This document shows, piece after piece, positions 1-8,818 of a stretch of DNA of 64,000 bases. The position numbers and the translations under genes were made by a program. The notes below the pieces were generated by a model. The model did not search any database and had not been told where the DNA came from. It saw nothing but the letters and a program-made list of their open reading frames with translations. Each line of letters opens with the position of its first letter. The first letter of the stretch is position 1. The stretch comes from Comamonadaceae bacterium (GTDB lineage Bacteria > Pseudomonadota > Gammaproteobacteria > Burkholderiales > Burkholderiaceae_C): the NCBI GenBank assembly GCA_947447975.1, contig CANFLU010000008.1:1-64000 (forward strand), read 5' to 3'.

Positions 1-245
1 CGCTTGCTTGCTTTTCGGAACGAGATGATGCGGATTTCATATTCACTCTCTGTATGTACGACTGAAACAGGTATGCCTGCGAGCAAGCCAAGGGTTACAA
101 AGCGTTGTTCGCCGTAGGAGAAGCGGTCATCTTCAAAGGTAAACGTCACACCTTCAAAAACGCCCACAGCATCTGCGAAGTCAAGGCCATGGGCTTTGAC
201 GTTCGCTGCTCGCTTCGTTTCTGACCAGGTGAACGCTATGTGCAT
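1..245 (-). CDS. brnT: BrnT family toxin, C-terminus cut by window edge
   Basis: About 81 codons are visible from the ATG at 243-245 (reverse strand); the gene runs off the left edge. The N-terminus reads MHIAFTWSETKRAANVKAHG, then a stretch with DFADAVGVF, EDDRFSYGEQRFVTLGLL and finally YEIRIISFRKAS. These match the usual order of BrnT toxins: WDxxKxxxNxxKHG, EDxRxxYGExR and RIISxRKA. BrnT is a RelE-like ribonuclease that blocks translation and is neutralised by BrnA. BrnA normally follows brnT in the same operon and would lie beyond the left edge, so the pair cannot be confirmed here. A palindrome sits just upstream of the start. Confidence 0.85.
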   Translation of the reverse strand, partial: MHIAFTWSETKRAANVKAHGLDFADAVGVFEGVTFTFEDDRFSYGEQRFVTLGLLAGIPVSVVHTESEYEIRIISFRKASK

Positions 246-247
246 AG

Positions 248-257
248 TGTATATACA
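248..257. promoter_or_regulatory. Palindrome upstream of brnT, possible operator
   Basis: TGTATATACA is a perfect 10-bp palindrome 2 bp upstream of the brnT start codon. BrnT-BrnA operons are autoregulated by BrnA or the complex binding an inverted repeat at their promoter, so this is a plausible operator. The palindrome is short and AT-rich, so chance is possible. Confidence 0.35.
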
Positions 258-398
258 AAACGTATTGTCGCCAAGCTGATTTTTTTTCTTTTGGTTTAAC
301 CCTAGCGTTGGATATGCTGGCGAATACGCGCCGAGTTTTGTGGCTCAGCTCTCAAGTCGGCGTAGGGGCTTAATGTTGGCGCGCCGCTTGAAAGAGGA

Positions 399-410
399 GT
401 TATGCGTCAG
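399..410 (+). repeat. Left copy of 12-bp inverted repeat framing a two-gene cassette
   Basis: GTTATGCGTCAG on the plus strand. The same 12 bases occur on the minus strand at 1730-1741. This copy overlaps the stop codon (407-409) of the LPO_1073-type gene. Together the copies bracket exactly two genes. Confidence 0.6.
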
Positions 411-1465
411 TTCACCCATATTGACAGGTCTGCAAATTCCCCAGTGAGTCGCTTGATGTTTGCATGTGCTAGACCAATCCCCACACTGGTCAATGTAATG
501 TTGAGGAGAGGCGTGCTCATCCAAAGATCAAAAAGAGACTGCAAATAGGGGAGTTGCTCTATGCATTTTGCCTTGATTTCTGCAGCATTTAGGCGATTCC
601 TTCCGAAAACTTGGCGAAGCCTTTCAGCATCCTCTGAGGAAACGCGATACGCCACCACCAATCTTTCCAAGTGCTCCAAGTTTTGTGCTCGCACTTGAAT
701 CTTGCTTGCATCGAGGGCGCATGGGCCAGTCAGTTGCTGATCAGCATTGAAGTAAAAAGCCGCACCACTTAACTCGGCTCCATCGACTCCCTTGTCAAAG
801 AGTCCTTGATATCGCTTCCATAGAATGTCTTCTAGGCTACTCGATGTGACTTGGACCGTGCCGCAACCAGCGAATTCAAGGTGTTGATACGAAGCTGAAC
901 CGCGGGGCAACGTGTCAAGAAAGGGTCTGACAAACTGGTTGAGCTGTACCGCTAATTGCTGGAACGTGAGTATCCCAGTTGTGTTGCAGTACTTGAGAAA
1001 AAACACTATTGCTAGTGCAGAAAGTTGCTCGTTCGTAAGTTTAGGCGCAACGATAAGGCACTCATTCAGTACTATTTGCACCATATCTCGCTGCGGGTGC
1101 TTGGTGCGATCGACAAGTAGGTCGACGAGTAGGTCGCCAAGGTCGGTGTCCGCTGTGCGCGCAAAATCGCGCTGAACCGAGAACAAGCCGTACTGGAAAT
1201 CTGGAGTAGTTGCTTGCGACAGGCCTGCTGAATTTTCATTTTGCAGTTTCTCCAAGAACTTATCGGTAATCTCTTCCGCACGTTGGCGCGCAACTTCCTT
1301 TGCTTCTCCGACAAGTTGTAGGAAGTTAGAGCGGAAGACGTCAAGTACGACGGCGCGGACTTCGGAATAGGACAGACCATTGTTGACGACTACATTTCCA
1401 GCTGCCTGGATCGCGGTTGCACCTTGTCCGACCTGTTGGGTTTGTTCGTCGCCCTTATTCAGCAT
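407..1465 (-). CDS. LPO_1073/Vpar_1526 family protein
   Basis: A 352-residue protein. The N-terminus holds a short motif (residues about 9-30: QQVGQGATAIQAAGNVVVNN) and then a helical segment beginning LSYSEVRAVVLDVFRSNF. The centre has DFQYGLFSVQRDFART and LGDLLVDLLVDRTK, which I recognise from the LPO_1073/Vpar_1526 family, named from Legionella and Veillonella members. Function is not established. The family is patchily distributed and often sits in accessory DNA, so a defence or stress role is possible but only an inference. It lies 2 bp downstream of a small membrane-protein gene on the same strand, which carries a related motif at its C-terminus, so the two probably form an operon. Confidence 0.8.
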   Translation of the reverse strand: MLNKGDEQTQQVGQGATAIQAAGNVVVNNGLSYSEVRAVVLDVFRSNFLQLVGEAKEVARQRAEEITDKFLEKLQNENSAGLSQATTPDFQYGLFSVQRDFARTADTDLGDLLVDLLVDRTKHPQRDMVQIVLNECLIVAPKLTNEQLSALAIVFFLKYCNTTGILTFQQLAVQLNQFVRPFLDTLPRGSASYQHLEFAGCGTVQVTSSSLEDILWKRYQGLFDKGVDGAELSGAAFYFNADQQLTGPCALDASKIQVRAQNLEHLERLVVAYRVSSEDAERLRQVFGRNRLNAAEIKAKCIEQLPYLQSLFDLWMSTPLLNITLTSVGIGLAHANIKRLTGEFADLSIWVN

Positions 1466-1467
1466 AT

Positions 1468-1719
1468 CTATTTCTCCGTGGTTCTTGGGCTGTTGTTCCC
1501 GGTTGTGACGTTGCCGCGCGCTTGAATGCCAATTCCCCCTCCATCTACTTGCTGATGCATTGACGCAGCTTGCTTTCGCTTTCGGTCAACTAGAAACGTA
1601 GCGATGCATGCTGCGAGTGATGTGATCGCGGCAACGGCTGGTTCGTAGTCAGGGGCATGAATGAACCATGCAACAGAGCCGACTAGTGCTGCAACGTAGA
1701 GTACTTTCAATGTGAGCAT
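1468..1719 (-). CDS. Small membrane protein paired with LPO_1073-family gene
   Basis: An 83-residue protein, family not recognised. Residues about 2-20 (LTLKVLYVAALVGSVAWFI) and about 29-45 (AVAAITSLAACIATFLV) look like two membrane helices, followed by a basic DRKRKQ stretch that should be cytoplasmic. The C-terminal tail, QQVDGGGIGIQARGNVTTGN, closely resembles the N-terminal motif of the next gene (QQVGQGATAIQAAGNVVVNN). The two proteins may therefore share a binding or assembly module, one copy being membrane-anchored. The gap to the next gene is 2 bp. Confidence 0.65.
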   Translation of the reverse strand: MLTLKVLYVAALVGSVAWFIHAPDYEPAVAAITSLAACIATFLVDRKRKQAASMHQQVDGGGIGIQARGNVTTGNNSPRTTEK

Positions 1720-1729
1720 GGTGTGCCTT

Positions 1730-1741
1730 CTGACGCATAAC
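1730..1741 (-). repeat. Right copy of 12-bp inverted repeat framing a two-gene cassette
   Basis: CTGACGCATAAC on the plus strand is the exact reverse complement of 399-410. It lies 10 bp upstream of the start codon of the small membrane-protein gene. Confidence 0.6.
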
Positions 1742-2040
1742 GTAATTTAGATCGTAAAACTCGGTTGATACATCCAGATTGGGTGGATACATCAGGCTTA
1801 TTTAAATGCCATTTAGGCAAGTATATGTTTTTTAGCGATTTATAAATGCCGCACAAATGAAGTGCTATTCAAGTCAGGATGACTTTAAATCCTGCGCTTC
1901 ATTGGCGCACCCATCGACGCCAAGTTGCCGCCAATGCGTCCTATTTGTATTTGCAATAAAGCGCTACTAGATTGCCGCGTCGCTGCGCCCCCCGCGATTC
2001 AGCAGTCTCGCAAGCGAGTGTTAGAAGTTAAGGCCAGCGC
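1742..2040. other. AT-rich intergenic stretch without a convincing gene
   Basis: About 300 bp lie between the accessory cassette and the DUF4287 gene. The octamer GATACATC occurs twice (1767-1774 and 1786-1793, 19 bp apart) and TAAATGCC also recurs. The first 100 bp are AT-rich and could hold the promoter of the minus-strand cassette. Reading frames here show no recognisable protein. Confidence 0.5.
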
Positions 2041-2253
2041 TCAGCGCTTCTTTGCCAAGCAAAACGCAACAACCGCGTTCGCATGCCCATGCCCCATGCC
2101 ATGCTCAGCCTTGAGCCAATTCACGATTTCCATGTGCTTGGCGCCGCTGCGGGTTTCGACCAGCGCGAACCAGTGGGCCATGGGCTGGCCGTATTTCTTT
2201 TCGATGGAGGGGAAGTAAGAAGCAGGCCCTTGGACCTTGGGTACGTTTGCCAT
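2041..2253 (-). CDS. DUF4287 domain protein
   Basis: A 70-residue protein starting MANVPKVQGPASYFPSIEKK, with HWFALVETRSGAKHMEIVNW and a C-terminal GHGHANAVVAFCLAKKR. This is the DUF4287 pattern, a short helical domain of unknown function often found beside or fused to AHSA1/SRPBCC proteins. The start at 2251-2253 is chosen because the domain begins there and the upstream gene stops 8 bp before. A longer frame to 2331 exists but overlaps the neighbour. It is probably cotranscribed with the SRPBCC gene. Confidence 0.8.
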   Translation of the reverse strand: MANVPKVQGPASYFPSIEKKYGQPMAHWFALVETRSGAKHMEIVNWLKAEHGMGHGHANAVVAFCLAKKR

Positions 2254-2261
2254 AGTGCGCC

Positions 2262-2708
2262 TTAGCCGGGAATATTGGGCTCCACAAGGGTGGCTAATTG
2301 CGCCAGCGATTCTTGCCAGCCCAGGTAGCACATTTCCAGGGGGATAGCCTCGGGAATGCCGCTTTGGGTGATATTGATTTCTGTGCCGCAGATGACGGCT
2401 TGCAACGTCACGGTCACTTCCAGCGTCCCGGGTAAATTCGGGTCTTCAAAGCGGTCGGTGTAGCGCAGGCGCTCGCCGGGCACCAGCTCTAAGTATTCGC
2501 CGCCGAAGGAATTGGCGCCGCCGGTGCTGAAGTTGTGGAAGGACATGCGAAAACTGCCGCCCACGCGCGCGTCCATGTGGTGCACGGTGCAGCTAAAGCC
2601 ATAGGGCGGTATCCATTTGGCCATGGCCGTGGGCTCGATAAAGGCGCGATACACCTTGTCGGGTGCGGCGCGCAGAACGCGGTGCAAATGAACGCTGCGG
2701 TCAGTCAT
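2262..2708 (-). CDS. SRPBCC (AHSA1-like) domain protein
   Basis: A 148-residue protein spanning a single SRPBCC fold. Visible hallmarks are an N-terminal RVLRAAPDKVYRAFIEP, then KWIPPYGF, the glycine-rich RVGGSFRMSFHNF, and a C-terminal helix containing GWQESLAQLATLVEP. The family binds hydrophobic ligands in a deep cavity. The AHSA1-like branch has no fixed enzymatic role in bacteria, so no substrate is assigned. It lies 14 bp downstream of ssb on the same strand and just upstream of the DUF4287 gene. Confidence 0.85.
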   Translation of the reverse strand: MTDRSVHLHRVLRAAPDKVYRAFIEPTAMAKWIPPYGFSCTVHHMDARVGGSFRMSFHNFSTGGANSFGGEYLELVPGERLRYTDRFEDPNLPGTLEVTVTLQAVICGTEINITQSGIPEAIPLEMCYLGWQESLAQLATLVEPNIPG

Positions 2709-2722
2709 GCTGCCCTCGGGGT

Positions 2723-3208
2723 TTAGAACGGAATATCGTCGTCCATGTCGTCAAAGCCGCTAGCCGGGCGCGCGGCAGGTGCGGTGCGGGCCGGGGCGGG
2801 GGCGGCGGGGCGCGTTGCCGGTGCGGCGCGGCGCTGGCCGCCGTCTTCACCTTCGCCGGGGCCGCCCATGCCTTCGCGGCCACCGAGCAGTTGCAATTCG
2901 GTGGCGATGATGTCCACGGTGTTTTTCTCGATGCCAGCTTGGTCGGTGTATTTGCCGTATTTCAGGCGGCCTTCGATGTAGGCGGGGCGGCCTTTTTTCA
3001 GGTATTCGCCAGCAATTTCGGCCAGGCGGTCGTAAAACGTGACGCGGTGCCACTGGGTGTCTTCAATCGACTCGCCGGTGTTTTTGTCTTTGCGGCGGCT
3101 GCTCGTGGCGATGCTGACGTTGGCCACGGCCTGGCCGGAGGGCAAATAACGGATTTCGGGATCGCGGCCGCAATTGCCGACGAGGATGACTTTATTGACG
3201 GATGCCAT
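2723..3208 (-). CDS. ssb: Single-stranded DNA-binding protein
   Basis: A 161-residue protein. The OB-fold runs from MASVNKVILVGNCGRDPEIR to about residue 110. A proline/alanine/glycine-rich linker follows, ending in the acidic tip DDMDDDIPF, through which SSB recruits repair and replication partners. Length and layout are ordinary for a bacterial SSB that works as a tetramer. A GGAGAAAAG ribosome site sits just upstream of the ATG. The compositional bias of the linker produces long but meaningless opposite-strand frames. Confidence 0.97.
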   Translation of the reverse strand: MASVNKVILVGNCGRDPEIRYLPSGQAVANVSIATSSRRKDKNTGESIEDTQWHRVTFYDRLAEIAGEYLKKGRPAYIEGRLKYGKYTDQAGIEKNTVDIIATELQLLGGREGMGGPGEGEDGGQRRAAPATRPAAPAPARTAPAARPASGFDDMDDDIPF

Positions 3209-3303
3209 GGCTTTTCTCCAAGATAGTGGGGCATTATCCCGCCTTTGAAAACCGCTGGCGATGCGGGAAAGTGCTTAGCCCCGTAGGGCGTAGCGCCCGC
3301 CGC

Positions 3304-4542
3304 CTAGCCGACCAGCCCCGCCTTCGCCGGTGATGGCGAGGGCGGCATACCCCAGGCCAGGGCCAGCCAGCCCAGCATCGCCAGGGCGCAGACGGTAAAA
3401 AGGCCCGGCGCGCCCACGCTGCGCATCAGCCAGCCGCCTATGGCACCCCCGACAAAAAAGCCCAGCGACTGCAAGGTGTTGTACACACCCAGCGCCGCCC
3501 CACGCACCGCCACAGGCGCTAGGCGCGAAGCCATGCTGGGTTGGCTGGCCTCCAGCACGTTAAAGCCGCAAAAAAAGGCGAACATCAAAATCGCCAGCCC
3601 CGACAGCGGCAGCGCATGGGCAGCGCCGTACATCAGGCCCAGTTGCACCAGCCCGATCAGCGCGATGGAGGCCAAAAACACCGCCCGAAAGTAGCCGCGC
3701 CGCTCTAACGGAAACAGCGTACTGCCCATAACGAAAAACGAACCCAACACCGCGGGCAAGTACATGCGCCAATGTTCGTCTTTGGGTAGCCCTGCCTGCA
3801 CCAGCATGGCCGGCAAGGCCATCCACATAGAAAACTGCACCGCGTGCAGCACAAATGCGCCCACATCCAGCCGGACCAATGCCCGGTCGCGCAGCACCTG
3901 CAGCAGCCCGCTGCGACTGGCGGGTACTGTATCGGCGGGCTCAGGCGGCACCCACCAGATCACCACCGCAATGCCGCTCAAGGCCAGCAGCCCGGTCAGA
4001 AAAAACAAACCATCGAGCCCGATTCCTGCGTTCAGCCAGGGCGACAGCACCAGCGAGAGCGCAAACATCAGGCTGATGCTGGCGCCCACCATGGCCATGG
4101 CCTTGGTGCGCACTGCATCGCGCGTCTGGTCCGCCAGCAAGGCAGTTACCGCAGCCGAAATCGCCCCGGCACCCTGCACCGCGCGCCCGACCACCAGCCA
4201 GTTGAGGGTTGGCGCCCAGGCCGCCAGCATGCTGCCAAGGGCAAAAACAAGCAAGCCCACCACCATGACAGGCTTGCGGCCAAAGCGGTCCGATGCCATG
4301 CCAAAGGGGATTTGCAAAATACCTTGCGTCAAGCCGTACATTCCCATGGCCAGACCTACTTGCACCACATCGTCGCCGCCGGGCATCTTGGCCGCCTCCA
4401 GAGCGAACACCGGCATCACCAAAAACAGGCCGAGCATGCGCAACGCAAAAATCGCCGCCAGCGAGAAACTGCTGCGCCGCTCCAAGGGAAGCATGTGGCT
4501 GGCGGGCTTGGCGCGAGGGGCAGTCAGCGGTGTAGCAGGCAT
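3304..4542 (-). CDS. MFS transporter, 12-helix drug-efflux type
   Basis: A 412-residue protein with twelve hydrophobic segments. The MFS motif A appears as SDRFGRKPVMVVG between helices 2 and 3. The N-terminal domain has LRMLGLFLVMPVFAL and GLTQGILQIPFGMASD, typical of the DHA1/YajR-like group of proton-driven exporters. The substrate cannot be read from the sequence. The open frame extends far upstream through antisense of uvrA, but the protein starts at the ATG at 4540-4542 or at the internal ATG at 4492-4494. The gene is divergent from uvrA, with about 155 bp between them. Confidence 0.88.
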   Translation of the reverse strand: MPATPLTAPRAKPASHMLPLERRSSFSLAAIFALRMLGLFLVMPVFALEAAKMPGGDDVVQVGLAMGMYGLTQGILQIPFGMASDRFGRKPVMVVGLLVFALGSMLAAWAPTLNWLVVGRAVQGAGAISAAVTALLADQTRDAVRTKAMAMVGASISLMFALSLVLSPWLNAGIGLDGLFFLTGLLALSGIAVVIWWVPPEPADTVPASRSGLLQVLRDRALVRLDVGAFVLHAVQFSMWMALPAMLVQAGLPKDEHWRMYLPAVLGSFFVMGSTLFPLERRGYFRAVFLASIALIGLVQLGLMYGAAHALPLSGLAILMFAFFCGFNVLEASQPSMASRLAPVAVRGAALGVYNTLQSLGFFVGGAIGGWLMRSVGAPGLFTVCALAMLGWLALAWGMPPSPSPAKAGLVG

Positions 4543-4698
4543 CGGGCAGCTAGTGAACAGCGCACCCCAGCTAGGCGGGGCACCAGGGCTTGGAAAGCGG
4601 CCTCTAACGGGCTGCCGGTCCAAGGGCAAAGCGGGCATTGTGGCGCATAGAAACCGGCGTATTGGCGATAATGCCCGGTTTGGCTGGGCGCGCACGTT

Positions 4699-7600
4699 TT
4701 GAACACTCCACACACTCCGATCAACTTGGCTGCCGAACTGGGCGAGGAGGCCGGCACCTATCTGGGGCGCAGTCTGCGCCAGCCCAGCATCAGTATTCGG
4801 GGGGCGCGTACCCACAACCTCAAGAACATCGATCTGGACATTCCGCGCAACCAGTTGGTGGTCATCACCGGCCTGTCGGGTTCCGGCAAATCCAGCCTGG
4901 CTTTTGACACCTTGTACGCCGAAGGCCAGCGCCGCTATGTGGAAAGCCTGTCCACCTACGCGCGGCAGTTTTTGCAGCTGATGGACAAGCCCGATGTGGA
5001 CATGATTGAAGGCTTGTCGCCCGCCATCTCCATCGAACAAAAAGCCACCAGCCACAACCCGCGCTCTACCGTGGGCACGGTGACCGAAATCCACGATTAC
5101 CTGCGCCTGCTGTTTGCCCGCGCCGGTACGCCCTACTGCCCCGACCACGGCCAGCCCCTGCAAGCGCAAACGGTCAGCCAAATGGTCGATGCGGTGCTGG
5201 CCCTGCCGCAGGACACGCGGCTGATGATTTTGGCGCCGGTGGCGCGTGAGAAAAAAGGCGAATTTGTAGATGTTTTTGCGCACATGCAGGCCCAAGGCTA
5301 TTTGCGTTTTCGCATCAATGGCGTGGTCTATGAAGCGCAAGATATTCCAGTGCTGAAGAAAAACGAAAAACACGATGTCGACGTGGTGGTAGACCGGCTC
5401 AAAGTGCGCCCCGAGCTGCAACAACGCCTGGCCGAAAGTTTTGAAGCCGCGCTGCGCCTGGCTGCAGGCCGCGCGATTGCGATGGAAATGGACAGCAGCG
5501 CCGCCGATGGCAGTTTGGTGGAGCACCGATTCAACGCCAAATTTGCCTGCCCGCTGTGCAGCTACAGCATCAGCGAGCTGGAACCGCGTTTGTTTTCCTT
5601 CAACTCGCCGGTGGGCGCATGCACCGCTTGCGACGGCCTGGGGCAGCAAGATATTTTCGATGTGGCGCGGGTGGTGGCCTTTCCGTCGCTCAGCCTGGCC
5701 AGCGGCGCGATCAAAGGCTGGGACCGGCGCAACGGCTATTACTTTGCCATGCTAGAGAGCCTGGCGCGGCATTACAAATTCAATGTAGAGGCGCCTTTTG
5801 AAAGTCTGCCTGCGCATGTGCAACATGCGGTGTTGCACGGCTCTGGCGAGGAAGAGATCAAGTTCAGCTACGTGCTGGAGTCGGGCAACTCGCAGGGACG
5901 TAAGGTCAGTAAAAAGCACCCGTTTGAAGGCGTGCTGCCCAATTTGCAGCGGCGTTACCGCGAGACCGAATCAAGCCTGGTGCGCGAAGACCTGTCACGC
6001 CTGCGCAGCACGCATCCGTGCAGCGAATGCAAAGGCACCCGTTTGCGCGCGGAAGCACGCCATGTGAAGGTGGGCGAGGGAAGCCAGGCGCGGGCGATAT
6101 TTGAGATCAGCCAAAGCACCTTGCTGGAGGCCCAAAGCTATTTTGAATGCCTGCAACTGCGCGGCTCCAAGGGCGAGATTGCGGCCAAAGTAGTGCGCGA
6201 AATCGGGCTGCGGCTGAAGTTTTTAAACGACGTAGGCCTGAGTTACCTAAGCCTCTCGCGCAGCGCCGAAACGCTCAGCGGCGGCGAGTCGCAGCGCATA
6301 CGGCTGGCCAGCCAGATCGGCTCGGGCCTGACCGGCGTGATGTATGTGCTGGACGAACCCAGCATTGGCCTGCACCAGCGCGATAACGACCGCTTAATCA
6401 GCACCTTGCGGCATTTGCGCGACATCGGCAACAGCGTGTTGGTGGTGGAGCATGACGAGGACATGATGCGCGCCGCTGACTATGTGATCGACATGGGCCC
6501 GGGTGCGGGTTTGCACGGTGGGCAGGTGACGGCGCAGGGCAGCTTTGCGCAGGTGCGCGACAACCCCAACTCGCTGACCGGTAAATACCTGTCGGGCGCG
6601 CTGCAAATTGCCGTACCCGCGCAACGGCGCGCGTGGTTACCGACGGTAGAGAGCGTCGCTTACCAAGCCAAAAACCCTTCGCGCTTTGCGCCCAGCCCAG
6701 CAGCCGAGCGGCGCGCAGAGCGCGAGGCGCGCCACCGCGCCACCTTGGGCGAGTGGCAATCGCTGCGCGTGTTGGGCGCGCGTGGCAACAATTTGCAAAA
6801 CGTGAGTGTGGCGTTTCCGGTGGGCTTGTTGACCTGTGTGACCGGCGTTTCGGGCTCCGGCAAGTCCACGCTGGTGAACGACACCTTGTACGCTGCCGCA
6901 GCGCGCACCATTCACCGCGCACACGAAGAGCCGGCGCCGCACGACAGCATCGAAGGTATCGAGTATTTCGATAAAGTCATCAACGTGGACCAGTCGCCCA
7001 TTGGGCGCACGCCACGCAGCAACCCAGCCACTTACACCGGCTTGTTCACCCCCATCCGCGAGCTGATGGCCGAAGTGCCTATGGCGCGCGAGCGTGGTTA
7101 CGGCGCGGGCCGCTTTAGCTTTAACGTACCCGCCGGTAGTGGTGGCGGGCGCTGCGAGGCCTGCCAGGGCGACGGTATGGTGAAAGTGGAAATGCATTTC
7201 CTGCCCGACGTATACGTACCCTGCGATGTTTGCGCGGGGCAGCGCTACAACCGCGAGACGCTGGAAGTGCTGTACAAGGGAAAAAACATTGCGCACATCC
7301 TGGAGCTGACGGTGGAAGCGGCGCTCGACTTTTTCCAGGCGGTGCCTACGCTGGCGCGCAAGCTGCAAACGCTGATGGATGTGGGCCTGAGCTATATCCG
7401 CCTGGGCCAATCGGCCACCACGCTTTCGGGCGGGGAAGCGCAGCGGGTGAAGCTGGCGCTTGAATTGTCCAAGCGCGACACCGGGCGCACGCTGTATATC
7501 CTGGACGAGCCCACCACCGGCCTGCACTTTGCCGACATCGCCCTGCTGCTCAAGGTGCTGCACCAGTTGCGCGATGCAGGCAACACGATTGTGGTGATCG

Positions 7601-7770
7601 AGCACAACCTGGATGTGATCAAAACCGCAGATTGGGTCATCGACATGGGCCCCGAAGGCGGCTCGGGCGGCGGCACCTTGGTCGCAGCCGGCACGCCGGA
7701 GGATATTGCCGCCACGCCCGGCAGTTTTACCGGCACCTATTTGCAACGGGTATTGCAGCGGCACGCTTAA
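4699..7770 (+). CDS. uvrA: Excinuclease ABC subunit A
   Basis: A 1023-residue UvrA, the damage-sensing ATPase of nucleotide excision repair. It has two ABC halves. The first Walker A is [14 protein letters not shown] (about residue 60) with an [12 protein letters not shown] signature; the second is [10 protein letters not shown] with [12 protein letters not shown]. Zinc modules are seen at CPLCSYS...CTAC and CEACQGDG...CDVC. The protein is longer than E. coli UvrA (about 940), mostly through an N-terminal extension before [12 protein letters not shown] and a linker between the halves. The start is a TTG at 4699; no in-frame ATG lies between it and the conserved region, and no strong ribosome site is visible. 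Confidence 0.97.
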   Translation: MNTPHTPINLAAELGEEAGTYLGRSLRQPSISIRGARTHNLKNIDLDIPRNQLVVITGLSGSGKSSLAFDTLYAEGQRRYVESLSTYARQFLQLMDKPDVDMIEGLSPAISIEQKATSHNPRSTVGTVTEIHDYLRLLFARAGTPYCPDHGQPLQAQTVSQMVDAVLALPQDTRLMILAPVAREKKGEFVDVFAHMQAQGYLRFRINGVVYEAQDIPVLKKNEKHDVDVVVDRLKVRPELQQRLAESFEAALRLAAGRAIAMEMDSSAADGSLVEHRFNAKFACPLCSYSISELEPRLFSFNSPVGACTACDGLGQQDIFDVARVVAFPSLSLASGAIKGWDRRNGYYFAMLESLARHYKFNVEAPFESLPAHVQHAVLHGSGEEEIKFSYVLESGNSQGRKVSKKHPFEGVLPNLQRRYRETESSLVREDLSRLRSTHPCSECKGTRLRAEARHVKVGEGSQARAIFEISQSTLLEAQSYFECLQLRGSKGEIAAKVVREIGLRLKFLNDVGLSYLSLSRSAETLSGGESQRIRLASQIGSGLTGVMYVLDEPSIGLHQRDNDRLISTLRHLRDIGNSVLVVEHDEDMMRAADYVIDMGPGAGLHGGQVTAQGSFAQVRDNPNSLTGKYLSGALQIAVPAQRRAWLPTVESVAYQAKNPSRFAPSPAAERRAEREARHRATLGEWQSLRVLGARGNNLQNVSVAFPVGLLTCVTGVSGSGKSTLVNDTLYAAAARTIHRAHEEPAPHDSIEGIEYFDKVINVDQSPIGRTPRSNPATYTGLFTPIRELMAEVPMARERGYGAGRFSFNVPAGSGGGRCEACQGDGMVKVEMHFLPDVYVPCDVCAGQRYNRETLEVLYKGKNIAHILELTVEAALDFFQAVPTLARKLQTLMDVGLSYIRLGQSATTLSGGEAQRVKLALELSKRDTGRTLYILDEPTTGLHFADIALLLKVLHQLRDAGNTIVVIEHNLDVIKTADWVIDMGPEGGSGGGTLVAAGTPEDIAATPGSFTGTYLQRVLQRHA

Positions 7771-7878
7771 ACGCTGGCGCGCCAGGTACTGAGGCTTTCG
7801 CCAGCACCGCCTGGGCCAAGACCACCTAGGCGCTAGAACTTGGAGTTTCATGGGTCCTACAGAGCCCTTGCACGAGTT

Positions 7879-8811
7879 TCAAATGGGCGTCTGCAACAAG
7901 TCCATAGCCAAACACAAATCGGCCCAGGCTTTGGCCTTGTCCGCCGGTTGGCGCAGCAAGGCCTGCGGGGTGTATGTCACCAACACCGGCACACCCTGAT
8001 AGCGATAGACCTGGCCACGCTGGCGGCCTAACGGTAGGGCCACCTCTTGCGGATAGTCTTGCAGCAATACCTGGTTGGCAAAACGACCCATGGCCAAAAT
8101 CACCGCCGGTTGTACGAGGGCAATTTCACGTTGCAAATAGGCTGCGCATTGGGCTAGTTCGGCGGCCTGTGGCACACGGCCCTGGGGCGGGCGGCATTTG
8201 CTCACCGTGGTGACGTAGGCGGCTTCCAAGCCGGGTGCCAGCTCGCCGCGCGTGGCGACCACGGCTTTGAGCATATTGGCCAGCAACAGCCCTGCTTCGC
8301 CGGCAAAGGGCTGGCCTGCGGCGTCTTCGTCTTCACCCGGCGGATCGCCCACCACCATCCAGCGCGCGCGCCGCCCGGCCTGGGCGCTGAGCATGCTGCG
8401 GCTGCGCCCGGCGCACAAACCGCAGGCCTGGCAATCGGCGGCGGTGCGCGCCAGCGCGTCCCAGTCCATGGTGGCGATTTGGCTCAGGTCGTTGGCGCCA
8501 TCGCCGCGCGGCACTGCGGGCGCGTTGCGCGCTGTAGCGCCACTGCGGCTGTCGAGTCCGGCCTTGCGCCCCTGAGCAACCGCAGGCGCAACTGGGCTCG
8601 CGGCGACAGGCCTGTGCGCTTGCACACCGGCCTGCGGCGCGTGGACCTTGGGGGTGGTGTGCAAAACGCCTTGGGGGCTTGGCGATTTGGCCGGGGCCGC
8701 GCCCGGCAAGGCGCTGGAATCGGCCACTGCGAAATCGGTACCCGGCAACCAAACGCGCACACCCATCTCCAAAAGCATGGCGCGTTGGCGGGCGTCTAAA
8801 GAAAGCGGCAT
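7879..8811 (-). CDS. Uracil-DNA glycosylase superfamily protein, family 4-like
   Basis: A 310-residue protein. An N-terminal low-complexity half is followed by a UDG domain from about residue 125. Cysteines in CQACGLC, with later ones in SKCRPP and AQCAAYL, fit the iron-sulfur cluster of family 4 enzymes. Motif 1 reads GDPPGEDEDAAGQPFAG, close to the usual GExPGxxEDxxGxPFVG. The second active-site motif, normally HPAxLLR, reads TPQALLRQP, so the conserved histidine is replaced by threonine. It may be a divergent enzyme or have altered activity. It lies 7 bp after rimI on the same strand. Confidence 0.85.
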   Translation of the reverse strand: MPLSLDARQRAMLLEMGVRVWLPGTDFAVADSSALPGAAPAKSPSPQGVLHTTPKVHAPQAGVQAHRPVAASPVAPAVAQGRKAGLDSRSGATARNAPAVPRGDGANDLSQIATMDWDALARTAADCQACGLCAGRSRSMLSAQAGRRARWMVVGDPPGEDEDAAGQPFAGEAGLLLANMLKAVVATRGELAPGLEAAYVTTVSKCRPPQGRVPQAAELAQCAAYLQREIALVQPAVILAMGRFANQVLLQDYPQEVALPLGRQRGQVYRYQGVPVLVTYTPQALLRQPADKAKAWADLCLAMDLLQTPI

Positions 8812-8818
8812 AGGGCCA

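Noticed and set aside
293..410. Possible integron attC site next to the LPO_1073 gene
   Set aside because: A GTTTAAC-like box and a CTCAAG/CTTGAA pairing are present, but the boxes are not spaced as in attC and the matching copy at 1730 is inverted, not direct.
2663..3226. 187-codon plus-strand frame over ssb
   Set aside because: It is the complement of the Pro/Ala/Gly linker of SSB, rich in simple repeats and without family match.
4543..5649. Upstream extension of the MFS transporter frame (about 370 codons)
   Set aside because: It is antisense to uvrA and has no transporter-like sequence; the MFS protein clearly begins at 4542 or 4494.
6637..7851. 404-codon minus-strand frame inside uvrA
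   Set aside because: It mirrors high-GC codon bias of uvrA and shows no recognisable protein family.
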